64,000 bases of DNA from RGIG5270 sp045538635. Lineage in GTDB: Bacteria > Verrucomicrobiota > Lentisphaeria > Victivallales > Victivallaceae. Positions 52,101-59,795 of the stretch are shown one piece after another. Position numbers and translations under genes: made by a program. The notes under the pieces are model-generated. The model made no database searches. It saw only the letters and a list, made by a program, of their open reading frames with translations, and was not told where the DNA came from. Position 1 is the stretch's first letter; each line of letters opens with the position of its first letter. The stretch is taken from the NCBI GenBank assembly GCA_045538635.1, contig JAZSRU010000093.1, positions 6,143-70,142 on the forward strand, written 5' to 3'.

Positions 52101-53552
52101 GCCGATTTTCACATTTCCCGCCTGAATACCATACGCAGAACCTGCAGATGCAGTAACTTTCAATGTCATTTTTGACATATCATCAGCGGCAAAATAATCT
52201 GCACCACCAAAACCATACGCGATGCTTCGGGCAGAAACAGTAATTTTGCCTGAAATATTATCTGCTGAAAAATCTCCCTGTCCGGAGAAAAAACCGTATC
52301 CCCCATCAACCCCGGAAACAGTTTTACTGCCGGAAAGATCATCCATAGAAATATCATTGTCAGAATACAAACCATAAGCATTTCCATTGCAAGCTTTTGC
52401 GGTAATCTTCCATGTCCCCGTGATATCATCTGACTCAATATCGTTTGCATATATTCCATAAGCATAAGCGTTTCCTGCCCGCTTATTTTTATTACTGGCA
52501 GAAACAGTAATTTTGCCTGAAAAAGTCCCAACATATTTTAAATCAGATGCTTTTGTACCGTAAGCAGTTGCAGATGCATTATAATCTTCAGCAATTGCTT
52601 TTACAGAAAGTGCGCCGGAATAATTTGCCAAATCCATTTCTCCGGCAGAACAAATACCATAAGCCATGCTGTCATGATCATTATCAGCGGTAATTGCAAC
52701 TGATCCGGTATTTCTGCCGCGAAGCTGAATAGAATCAGCATAAAATCCATAATTTTCCGCACTTTCTTCTGTTCTGACTTTTATTGAACCGGTAAAACCG
52801 TTAAAAATTTTCAATGCAGATACAGAATACAATGCCGCTGCCTTGTTATTACTGCTTTGATCGCCGTCAGACATTATATCAAACTTACTTGAAACTTTAT
52901 TGAGTGTAATACTGTTTGCATACACCCCGTAAACATTGGCAATGCTATCATCACTGTCTGCTGTAACTTTAAATTTGCCGATGAGATTGCCTGCAGAAAA
53001 ATTTCCAGCTGCGGCATATACCGCCGCTGCGTTCACATTGCCTGCCCCGCGGGCGGTAATGGAAAAATTGCCGGTAAAATTCGCAGCAGATTCAATATTC
53101 TTTGCGGCATAAATACCATATGCATTTGCTCCGTACATACTGCCGTCATAAAGATTATTGGCAGAAACTGTAAAGTTGCGCCGCATAAAAACTCCGCCGA
53201 TTTTCAAATTGCTGCTGCTTTGCCATCCGTAAGCTGAAATATCAGCATCTTTATGAACTTTAAATGAAACTTTAGTGGTCTTTGCCGATTGATTCCCGAT
53301 AACAACAGGAATTTCACTGTCGTTTCTGTTAATGAAGTAAATACCGGCAGCATCGGCTGATTCCGCCGCAGTTTTCTGGGTCAATGTAATATTGTTATTC
53401 AAAATCAAAATACACTCTGCCGCATAATCATCAACCTTAACAACATTGTATGTATTAAGCAAGCTGATACCCGCTTTAGACAAAAAAGTATAACTTTTTC
53501 CGGAGTTATTTTTGATTGTAACACTATCAGTGATTTTAGAACTGAAAATCAT
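49164..53552 (-). CDS. Giant internally duplicated beta-repeat protein
   Basis: 1462 residues from the ATG at 53552, which has a near-ideal AAGGAGG 5 bases upstream. The protein consists of two homologous halves, about residues 1-740 and 741-1462. Each is built of short repeats with an AYGIYA-type core and SGKITVSA-type strands. Each half ends in the same closing block (IKIAGKSKVTGYI, GIESGSRLTGGLKNVE in half one; KIRICGKSKVTGHI, IESGSKFTGALSNVE in half two). The pattern suggests a beta-solenoid surface protein or adhesin. No signal peptide and no autotransporter barrel are visible, so export route is unknown; the C-terminus GNKLILAVTEVL might serve as a type I secretion signal. Single gene between a lipoprotein and a hydrolase. 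Confidence 0.7.
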   Translation of the reverse strand: MIFSSKITDSVTIKNNSGKSYTFLSKAGISLLNTYNVVKVDDYAAECILILNNNITLTQKTAAESADAAGIYFINRNDSEIPVVIGNQSAKTTKVSFKVHKDADISAYGWQSSSNLKIGGVFMRRNFTVSANNLYDGSMYGANAYGIYAAKNIESAANFTGNFSITARGAGNVNAAAVYAAAGNFSAGNLIGKFKVTADSDDSIANVYGVYANSITLNKVSSKFDIMSDGDQSSNNKAAALYSVSALKIFNGFTGSIKVRTEESAENYGFYADSIQLRGRNTGSVAITADNDHDSMAYGICSAGEMDLANYSGALSVKAIAEDYNASATAYGTKASDLKYVGTFSGKITVSASNKNKRAGNAYAYGIYANDIESDDITGTWKITAKACNGNAYGLYSDNDISMDDLSGSKTVSGVDGGYGFFSGQGDFSADNISGKITVSARSIAYGFGGADYFAADDMSKMTLKVTASAGSAYGIQAGNVKIGDAGLNVGKITVNGSADAYGVKIDLAVNYDADSCLNKEISGNISVVSKKGSAYGISVDTFNDITLAAGITASGYDNARAVVFENGDLSLDSAKITAKTTQKGNVDIAYAVVAGAADNVIKIAGKSKVTGYIDGGTGTDYVGIESGSRLTGGLKNVENLIFLVNDASQKKKAVWSAAAADQVSSIGIKSDFGLRGDFKLVTKNRKNSWEEIFGVLPSSLNIPDDDLYSYSFYEKGNDLYIRIKLRDTLSDKAEVFNTKITSAAETLKQNSLFTEKADIVLKDAAVNYAVLADKSEALVLDNNITVSKSAGDVYGIKSSDIQSLSANNAVKTLKVTAKAGNAFGYHSQKDFVVNGKYFLQNITISAANSADKTESNGIYVSNKFTADEISKKFTISAKSTFAEAEAFGICCYELAVNKFSGKFDIKLTANSKYGAVSKAAAILVRSKLSIKNGFTGSIKINAKDAAGKLEVYGMKKDTASSSFEMLGKNTGSISINATGGTSVKAYGICGIYLADEGMKLANYSGAITIKAVSADASAAAICAETNLLGPGDDISVDIEGKFTSKLNVSAKGTGANSKVSAFGISNNGTSVSMDDITGTWNISATADIANACGIYTVNGGDVSVGNISGTKKITAKSKNISASSHTAFISAQDSFSADTVSGKVTVSGTGETIGFYSGGNFAVDDMSKMTLKVNSSNSNAYGIKAVSDSLSDGKFELDDSGLNLGKISVAGSKKVYGLHVEYGSIYAANTCLNNRLTGSISAVSKTEAAYGISADKFENTVCSVNISATGKKYACAVEITEGDLIVDSAKITAKVTGKNEIHKYAVHTTDLQDNKIRICGKSKVTGHIYTGGSADEDFVYIESGSKFTGALSNVECINLILNDAAQAKNSLWDVNAFEDMTRARLWLDIDYGMSGNFTLATKKSSQQWSDIVNLEDNYANVVLNVDDKSFNLGSGGCIYEDFRYQLKEQGNKLILAVTEVL

Positions 53553-53724
53553 ATTGACCTCCTTGAATTTTATTTTTTTCTGCAAGGTTTCTATACTATC
53601 ATAGCATATTAAAACTTATTTTCAACGCCGATTTTAAAAAAAATGATTTTTTTATTTTGATTTTTTTTCTTGCGGTGATAACTTATTATATTGCTAAACT
53701 GATCATTAAAATTGAGGTGCAAAT

Positions 53725-54789
53725 ATGATACAGAAATTACAGGAAGCTTTGGATTCTCATGTCAAAAACGGTTCAGAATGCGGTTGTCAATTAGTCATTT
53801 TCAAAAACGGAGAACTGCTCTGCGATCTTGTTTCCGGTTATCTCGATAACTCAAAAACAGCAAAAGTTGATAAAAATACTCTGTTTCCGGTATTTTCCGC
53901 CGGAAAAAGTGTTTTGACCACTCTGGTCCATATATGCGTTGAAAAAGGTTTCCTTGATTACGCTGATCCGGTCACAAAATACTGGCAGGAATATGGCGCA
54001 AACGGCAAACAGGATACTTGTGTCTGGCACTTTCTCACTCATCGCAGTGCCATGTGGAACTTTCCCGCAGATTTTGAATACAAATATTACTATGACTGGG
54101 AAAAAGCCTGTGAAGCATTGGAAAAAGCCCCTCTGTGCGGAACTCTCGGCGGTTTTCATGAATATCATGCTTTCACTTACGGAATTCTGCTCGGCAGACT
54201 GCTGGAAAAAGCTACCGGCAGAAATCTGCGCGCTCTGCTGAAAGAATTTATCCTCGAACCTCTGGATATAACTGATTTTTTCTGGGGCTGTCCCGGAATG
54301 CGTACCGCCAATCTCGCAAAAATCGTTCCAATCATTGACTCCAACGGCAATGCAGTTGACAGCGAATGGCTCAAAATCAATAATTGTGAATATCTTTTTG
54401 ACGGCTTGAACCCCTCTGTAAATACCGCCGCCAATGCAAAAGCTCTCGCCGTAATTCACGCCTCTCTAATCGGCAGAGGTTATAAAGGAATCCGGCTGCT
54501 CCGCGATGAAACCATTGAAAATGCCGTAAAAATCCGGCGCGATTCTGCTTATTGTGTAAAAGCAGATGAATGGGATAAATTCGGCCTCGGCTATATTGTC
54601 AGCGGTCCCGCCGCCCCGTGGAACAGATTTTTCGGACAGGCAGGAGCGTGCGGGGCAGAGGGCTTTGCGGACCGGGAAACCATGTATGCTGTCGGTTTGA
54701 CCAGAAATCAGCAGATTGCGACTGATCCGGATTATCCGCTGCGCAATGCGATATCCCGTATCCTCGGCATTCCGGAACGGGTATGGTAA
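53725..54789 (+). CDS. Serine hydrolase of the beta-lactamase class C / esterase fold
   Basis: 354 residues, no signal peptide, so cytoplasmic. The nucleophile motif SxxK is S58-A-G-K61 in FPVFSAGKSV; the general-base Tyr is probably in EYHAFTYGILLGRLLEKA. The C-terminal GLGYIVSG and FGQAGACGAEGFADRE blocks resemble EstB-like esterases and the small 'serine hydrolase' family (PF00144). Real beta-lactamase activity is unlikely. It lies beside the GH2 glycosidase and might deacylate sugars, a guess from context. Start ATG with GAGG 8 bases upstream. Confidence 0.82.
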   Translation: MIQKLQEALDSHVKNGSECGCQLVIFKNGELLCDLVSGYLDNSKTAKVDKNTLFPVFSAGKSVLTTLVHICVEKGFLDYADPVTKYWQEYGANGKQDTCVWHFLTHRSAMWNFPADFEYKYYYDWEKACEALEKAPLCGTLGGFHEYHAFTYGILLGRLLEKATGRNLRALLKEFILEPLDITDFFWGCPGMRTANLAKIVPIIDSNGNAVDSEWLKINNCEYLFDGLNPSVNTAANAKALAVIHASLIGRGYKGIRLLRDETIENAVKIRRDSAYCVKADEWDKFGLGYIVSGPAAPWNRFFGQAGACGAEGFADRETMYAVGLTRNQQIATDPDYPLRNAISRILGIPERVW

Positions 54790-54838
54790 ACTTCTGAAAA
54801 CAATCACAAAATTACATTTTTTTATTACAAAATTACTA

Positions 54839-54867
54839 TTGATATTTTCCGGAACGTGTTGTATAAT
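54839..54867 (+). promoter_or_regulatory. Promoter of the GH2 gene
   Basis: TTGATA (54839-54844), 17-base spacer, TATAAT (54862-54867), about 60 bases before the GH2 start: the closest consensus match in the right half of the window. Confidence 0.7.
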
Positions 54868-54928
54868 ATGTATAATAAGATTATGATGTTTTTAATCAGG
54901 ATCATTTAAACACAAAAAGGAAAATTTA

Positions 54929-56539
54929 ATGAAAGTTCAAAATCTTAATGGTATATGGCAATTTGCATATTCAGAGGAAAAACCTGAAAATCCGGTATTT
55001 GATTCATTTGTCAGCGTGCCGAGCTGCTTTGACAATATTCCCGGCAGAGCCGGTGTCCGCGCCTGCGGCTGTTACAAACGCAATATAAACTGCTCCGGCA
55101 AAGTCATGCTGACTGTCGAAGGCGCCGGATTGCATTATGAAGTTTTTGTCGATGGCAGAAGTGTCGGCAAAAGTATTCTTGCTTACTCAAAAGAAGAATT
55201 CTTTTTTGACTGCGGCAACATTACTGAACACGAGCTTGTAATTATTGCTGACAATAAGATTTATTCTGATGATTTGGGAGAAACTTACAAAGTTTACTAT
55301 GACTTTTACGGTTTCGGCGGCATTTACAGTGATATTTATCTGACTGAATATGCAGATGATGACATCCGCCGCATTGAAGTTATTCCGCAAGATATAAACA
55401 AAGGAACTGCACTGATCCGTCTGGAAACTTTCGGTGCAAATCCTGATGAAATTATGATTTCATTTGACGGCAAAACTTCTGAAAAACGGCCGTTTGCACA
55501 GGAGTTTACTGTCAATGTACCGGATTTCAAACTCTGGAGCGTGGAAACCCCATATCTGCATACCGTCAGAATAAATGGAGTTGAAGCTGAATTCGGTATG
55601 CGTACTCTCGATTGGAGCGGCAATGATCTGCTGCTGAACGGCAAAGTTTTGAAACTTGTCGGCTGCAACCGTCATGAATCACATCCTGCTTTCGGGGCGG
55701 CAGTTCCGGAAAGTTTGATCGCCGATGATTTGCAGATGATCAAAGAGCAGGGATTCAATTTTGTCCGCGGTTCACATTATCCGCAGAAAGAATCTCTGCT
55801 GCGCCTCTGCGACCGCATGGGTATCCTTGTATGGGAAGAAGCTCTCGGCTGGGGCAACCGCAAAGAACATCTTGCCGATGCCGCTTTCGGAGATAATCAG
55901 GCTGAACAATGCCGCAAAATGGTACGCAAAAGTATAAATCATCCCTCCGTTATCATCTGGGGATTTCTCAATGAAGCTCATTCAGAACATCCGGAAGCGG
56001 CAGATTTGCTGCGCAGACTTTACAATACCATCCGCGAAATGGATCCATCCCGTCCGATAACTTTTGCCTGCAACCGTCCGAAGTCTGATATCTGTATGCA
56101 GTATATGGATATTTTTGCCATCAATATTTATCCCGGCTGGTATGATACTGCAGATGAACTTTCTCCGCGCGGCAGCATTGCCAATGTCAAAAAGTATATT
56201 GATATGTGGGGCGAAAAATTCCAGGGGAAACCCCTGATGATCGGAGAAATCGGTTCCGCCGCACTCTATGGCGACCATAGCGGATACCGGTGGAGCGAAG
56301 AATATCAGGCTGATCATCTGGAGGAAGTCCTTAAATGCGTTTTAAATAATCCGCGTTATACCGGTGTCGGAATCTGGCTGTTTGCTGATGCCAAAAGCTA
56401 TCTTGAAACAGAATATTTCTTCACCCGCCCGCGCGGTTTCAACAACAAAGGCATGCTCAATGAATACCGGCTGCCAAAAGTTTCATGGTACCGCACCCGC
56501 GAATATCTGCGCAAATTCAAAGAATCCGTCAAAAATTAA
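54929..56539 (+). CDS. Glycoside hydrolase family 2 (beta-glucuronidase/galactosidase type)
   Basis: 536 residues, no signal peptide, so intracellular and acting on imported oligosaccharides. Layout: N-terminal sugar-binding beta domain (about 1-145, NLNGIWQFAYSEEKPE), Ig-like domain (145-228), then a TIM barrel from 229. The acid/base is Glu349 in IIWGFLNEAHSEHPE and the nucleophile Glu440 in LMIGEIGSAALYG; the NRHESHP block at 247-253 fits GUS-like enzymes. It is shorter than E. coli UidA/LacZ because the C-terminal extensions are missing. Sugar specificity cannot be read from sequence. Confidence 0.9.
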   Translation: MKVQNLNGIWQFAYSEEKPENPVFDSFVSVPSCFDNIPGRAGVRACGCYKRNINCSGKVMLTVEGAGLHYEVFVDGRSVGKSILAYSKEEFFFDCGNITEHELVIIADNKIYSDDLGETYKVYYDFYGFGGIYSDIYLTEYADDDIRRIEVIPQDINKGTALIRLETFGANPDEIMISFDGKTSEKRPFAQEFTVNVPDFKLWSVETPYLHTVRINGVEAEFGMRTLDWSGNDLLLNGKVLKLVGCNRHESHPAFGAAVPESLIADDLQMIKEQGFNFVRGSHYPQKESLLRLCDRMGILVWEEALGWGNRKEHLADAAFGDNQAEQCRKMVRKSINHPSVIIWGFLNEAHSEHPEAADLLRRLYNTIREMDPSRPITFACNRPKSDICMQYMDIFAINIYPGWYDTADELSPRGSIANVKKYIDMWGEKFQGKPLMIGEIGSAALYGDHSGYRWSEEYQADHLEEVLKCVLNNPRYTGVGIWLFADAKSYLETEYFFTRPRGFNNKGMLNEYRLPKVSWYRTREYLRKFKESVKN

Positions 56540-56578
56540 TAAAAAAATGCAAATATTGTAAATAAAAATTTGAAAAAA

Positions 56579-56602
56579 CTGTAAATGGGTATTAATTTAC
56601 AG
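56579..56602. promoter_or_regulatory. Palindrome upstream of the three tandem paralogues
   Basis: CTGTAAAT (56579-56586) is followed by GGGTATTA and ATTTACAG (56595-56602), 40 bases before the first paralogue. It could be an operator or an RNA hairpin; it has no T-run. Confidence 0.35.
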
Positions 56603-56643
56603 ACAGAGAGTCTTTACTTTTAATTCAAATGAAAGGATGAATT

Positions 56644-57444
56644 ATGAAACTTTCCAAATTTTTTGCTGTTGCAGCAATCGGATTTTCTGCTGTACTCATG
56701 TGTAATGCCGAAGTTATCCCCATGAATGCAGATTTTCTCCGCAATGCATGGACCAATTCTCTCAAATGCGACGGAAACCAGATCACCGTAAGCGGCAGAT
56801 CATTTCTCGTATCCAGAAAACCGATCGACATTGATCATGCCAAAAAATATTCTTTCAAAATCACCGCCGTCGGCAACAAAGTCAAACCGACAAATATTTA
56901 TGTCGGATTTGATTTCTGCGATGAAAACGGCAAAGGCATTGCCGCTCATCATCTGCAGGGATTGCAGTACACCATAACTCCGCTTGCCCGCGATGCCAAA
57001 AAAGGCGATACCAAAATTTATATTAGCAAAGGCGCTGCATGGGTCAGAGGCGGTTCCGTCTGCATTGTCAAAGATGCAAAAGCCGATAATTCCGATGTCC
57101 CCAATGCCAAAGTTGTCGGCGAAAATGTTACCGCAGTCAAAAAAGTCGGTACCGAATGGGAAGTTACCCTTGCAAAAGGTCTGACTGAAGATTTGCCCGC
57201 CAATACCTCTCTCCGTCAGCATCTCAAAGGAGGTTATTACTACTGCGTGGCAAATAAATCAATTCCTGCAGAAGGCGAAATTACTCTGCAGGGATCCGTC
57301 AGCGGATTGCCGAAATATCTCCAGCAATATAATGCAAAAAATTGGCCCATCGGTGCCAAAAAAGCATACTTTATCATCCTTGCCGACTGGGGCAACACCA
57401 AAACTCCGGTCATTTTGAAAGATGGTACATTCACTATTGAATAA
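56644..57444 (+). CDS. Secreted tandem paralogue 1, unknown function
   Basis: 266 residues with a signal peptide (cut after CNA near residue 22). It shares with the next two genes a beta-sandwich-like N-terminus, a central motif LARDAKKGDTKIYISKGAAW (about 115-135), the DVPNAKVVGENVTAVKK block, a RQHLKGGYYY segment (about 193) and a C-terminal YFIILADWGNTKTPVILKD. I do not recognise the family; the alternation of strands suggests two beta domains that bind a sugar or glycan. Ribosome site AAAGGA. Start is 104 bases after the GH2 stop. Confidence 0.65.
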   Translation: MKLSKFFAVAAIGFSAVLMCNAEVIPMNADFLRNAWTNSLKCDGNQITVSGRSFLVSRKPIDIDHAKKYSFKITAVGNKVKPTNIYVGFDFCDENGKGIAAHHLQGLQYTITPLARDAKKGDTKIYISKGAAWVRGGSVCIVKDAKADNSDVPNAKVVGENVTAVKKVGTEWEVTLAKGLTEDLPANTSLRQHLKGGYYYCVANKSIPAEGEITLQGSVSGLPKYLQQYNAKNWPIGAKKAYFIILADWGNTKTPVILKDGTFTIE

Positions 57445-57467
57445 TCAATAAAGAAAGGATTAAAAAA

Positions 57468-58277
57468 ATGCGTACTTTGACCAAATCAATCGTATGTGTT
57501 GCAGCATTTGCCGTACTCTCACTCTCCGCCGCAGAAGTCATCAACCTGACTGAAAAAGGTGTAATGAAAAGAAATATCGGCAATGGTGATATCGTTTACG
57601 GCGAAAATCAATTCACCATCCCCGGCAGAACCGCATTCCGTATGAATAAACCCATCACAATCGACCCCGCCAAAACATACACATTAAAAGTTACTTTTGC
57701 AAATAATACCGCAAGAAAACCGATGATTTATGTCGGTTGGGATCCGATCAATGCCAAAAATCAGGGCGGTCCCGCATATATGTGGCAGGGCAAAAGTGAA
57801 ACTTTCACCCAGCTCTCACGCGATGCCAAAAAAGGCGATACCATGATTTATGTCAAAGACGGCAAAGCATGGCACAAAGCCGGTCATTCCTGTTTCGCAG
57901 CTTATGCCAATGCTGATGGCACCGACCTGCCCAACAGAAATATTTTCGGCCACAATATAACCTCCGTCAAACAGGAAGGTGAAGAATGGGTCATCACATT
58001 CAAAACCCCGCTCCAAAAAGATATTCCTGCCAATACCAATGTCCGTCAGCATTATGCCGGTGGATATCTGTATGTTATTGCATCCAGAATTGCTCCCAAC
58101 AAAGAAACCACTTCCACCAAAGTTATCAAGGGTTGTTCCGACAAAGTCAATCTTTACAGCAGCAACATCTGGCCTCTCAATGCAGCAAAAGCAGTTTTGG
58201 TTATGCTGCTTGACTGGGGTAATGACAAAGAAATGACTCCAATCACCATCAAAGATGCCACTTTGACTATTGAATAA
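57468..58277 (+). CDS. Secreted tandem paralogue 2, unknown function
   Basis: 269 residues, signal peptide ending near LSAAEV (residue 21). Same layout as its neighbours: the motif SRDAKKGDTMIYVKDGKAW about 114-132, the DLPNRNIFGHNITSVKQ block, a RQHYAGGYLYV segment and C-terminal AVLVMLLDWGNDKEMTPIT. It is the most conserved of the three in the central motif. Ribosome site AAAGGA, 23 bases after paralogue 1. Probably exported to the periplasm or surface. A gene family amplified in tandem, likely by recombination. Confidence 0.65.
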   Translation: MRTLTKSIVCVAAFAVLSLSAAEVINLTEKGVMKRNIGNGDIVYGENQFTIPGRTAFRMNKPITIDPAKTYTLKVTFANNTARKPMIYVGWDPINAKNQGGPAYMWQGKSETFTQLSRDAKKGDTMIYVKDGKAWHKAGHSCFAAYANADGTDLPNRNIFGHNITSVKQEGEEWVITFKTPLQKDIPANTNVRQHYAGGYLYVIASRIAPNKETTSTKVIKGCSDKVNLYSSNIWPLNAAKAVLVMLLDWGNDKEMTPITIKDATLTIE

Positions 58278-58297
58278 AAATAAAGAAAGAGGACACA

Positions 58298-59098
58298 ATG
58301 CGGCAGTTGTTGAAAATTTTTGCTGCTGTTGCAATGTGTACTGTTCAGGAACTCGCGGCTGTTGATTTCTATGATTTTCACGGCCGCGATTTTTGGCTTC
58401 CGGCAGGCGAAAAAGCAATTTTTGACTTCAACAAAATAACTGTCAACGGTCAGCTTGCCATCCGCAGCCGTTATCCTTTCAAAATAGATCCCGCCAAAAC
58501 ATACCATTTGAAAATGACTTTGTCCGGCAATGAATATGAGGATACTGTTGCTTATATCGGATTTGATCCGTGTGATGCCAAAGGCGCTTCAATCCCCGCA
58601 TGGTGCTGGCAGACTTACAATGATACCTTTACTCAAGTTGTGCGGCGAGCCCAAAAAGGTACATATTCTCTTTGGGTGCAAGATGCTTCAAAATGGCGGA
58701 AAGTTAATCACAGCTGCGTCGTCGCCGGAGCCAAAAAAGATTTTTCTGATATCCCAAATAAAAATCTCATCGCCGGTACGGTGAGTCAAATCCGCAAAAA
58801 AGGCAGTATTTGGGAAGTAGTGTTCAATGAACCTCTGCGGCATACTGTCAGTGCAGGAACTGATGTCCGTCAGCATTCACATGGCGGCTACTGTTATCTC
58901 GGCGGCGCAAATATAAAAGTGCCGATGAACGGTACTGTAATCATTGATAAAAAAATTAAAGGCTATGCGCCTTTCGGTCATTATTCAAGCAAAGGCTGGC
59001 CGCCCAATGCTGAATATGCATATTTGATACTGCTGATCGACTGGCGCGCTACAGAAACAACAACAGTTATTTCTGACGCCTCTATGACGGTGGAATAA
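58298..59098 (+). CDS. Secreted tandem paralogue 3, unknown function
   Basis: 266 residues, signal peptide about 1-20. It is more diverged than the first two: the central motif reads VRRAQKGTYSLWVQDASKW, with DIPNKNLIAGTVSQIRKK after it, RQHSHGGYCYL and LILLIDWRATETTT. The shared positions of Trp, Gly and the RQH segment show common descent. The stop is 2 bases from the convergent XRE regulator gene, with no terminator between. Function unknown; likely binds the same class of ligand as its neighbours. Confidence 0.6.
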   Translation: MRQLLKIFAAVAMCTVQELAAVDFYDFHGRDFWLPAGEKAIFDFNKITVNGQLAIRSRYPFKIDPAKTYHLKMTLSGNEYEDTVAYIGFDPCDAKGASIPAWCWQTYNDTFTQVVRRAQKGTYSLWVQDASKWRKVNHSCVVAGAKKDFSDIPNKNLIAGTVSQIRKKGSIWEVVFNEPLRHTVSAGTDVRQHSHGGYCYLGGANIKVPMNGTVIIDKKIKGYAPFGHYSSKGWPPNAEYAYLILLIDWRATETTTVISDASMTVE

Positions 59099-59100
59099 AA

Positions 59101-59676
59101 TTACTCCTGGCTGTTTTCTCCGTAAATCACCAATGCTTTGGCATAAGTGCAATTCTTTGCCAGTCTGACTTTGTGCGGCAGGCCTGCTTTCATATACAAT
59201 GTTGAATTTTTCTGCATACGGGTGCAGTTTTTTTCATCCATGATAAAGAAGTCCAATTCTCCCTCAAGCAGAATATAAAATTCCTCTGTGTCATGCATCA
59301 TAAAATCGCGTTCATTGGCAGACGGATGATATTCTATGAGAAACGGGTCCATATTGCGCCCGATTTGCCGGTAGGCAAGCGCATGATAGCTGATGCCGAA
59401 ATGTCCGCCGTTGTCGCGCGGTACTTCCTCGCCTGAATCCAGAGTTCCGAATGTGTATTCCGGAGTGTTGGCATTTTGTTGAAAAAGCGCTGTCATATCA
59501 ATTCCCAGAGCTTCGGTTATTTTATTGAGAGCTTTGAGCGACGGGGATATGCGGAAATTTTCAACCTGTGAAATAAAACCTTTGCTGAAACCGCTTTTGG
59601 CGGCGAGCTGGTCAACTGTCATTCCCTGTGCGATACGGAATGAACGGATATTTTGTGAAATTCTTGAAAGTACCAT
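59101..59676 (-). CDS. XRE-family regulator with C-terminal cupin domain
   Basis: 191 residues. N-terminal helix-turn-helix (about 8-62, NIRSFRIAQGMTVDQLAAKS and GFSKGFISQVENFRISPSL). C-terminal cupin (about 110-185) with HDTEEFYILLEGELDFFI and AGLPHKVRLAKN, the sensor for a small ligand. Family members regulate catabolic operons next to them. It is divergent from the glycerol-3-phosphate-type oxidoreductase gene and a palindrome lies between, so it probably controls that cluster. The GH2 neighbourhood is an alternative target. Confidence 0.9.
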   Translation of the reverse strand: MVLSRISQNIRSFRIAQGMTVDQLAAKSGFSKGFISQVENFRISPSLKALNKITEALGIDMTALFQQNANTPEYTFGTLDSGEEVPRDNGGHFGISYHALAYRQIGRNMDPFLIEYHPSANERDFMMHDTEEFYILLEGELDFFIMDEKNCTRMQKNSTLYMKAGLPHKVRLAKNCTYAKALVIYGENSQE

Positions 59677-59720
59677 TTTTTACCTCATTTGTGATAATAT
59701 AGCCTCTTTTTTTTTGAAAT

Positions 59721-59737
59721 CAAGCAATTTGCACTTG
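59721..59737. promoter_or_regulatory. Candidate operator for the XRE-cupin regulator
   Basis: CAAGCAATTTGCACTTG has an inner inverted repeat GCAA-T-TTGC and an imperfect outer CAAG/CTTG. It lies in the divergent intergenic region, 8 bases before a TATAAT (59745-59750). The repeat is seen; the binding protein is inferred. Confidence 0.4.
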
Positions 59738-59795
59738 AATTTTGTATAATATGCAGTATTTTATTGCTAAACTTTTTACTAAACAAAGAGGCAAT

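Noticed and set aside
49164..53552. CRISPR-like repetition in the giant gene
   Set aside because: The repeats are degenerate, coding, and of irregular period; there are no constant repeats with unique spacers and no cas genes.
53725..54789. True class C beta-lactamase (resistance gene)
   Set aside because: No signal peptide and no convincing Tyr-x-Asn or KTG motif; it fits the broader esterase-like serine hydrolase family.
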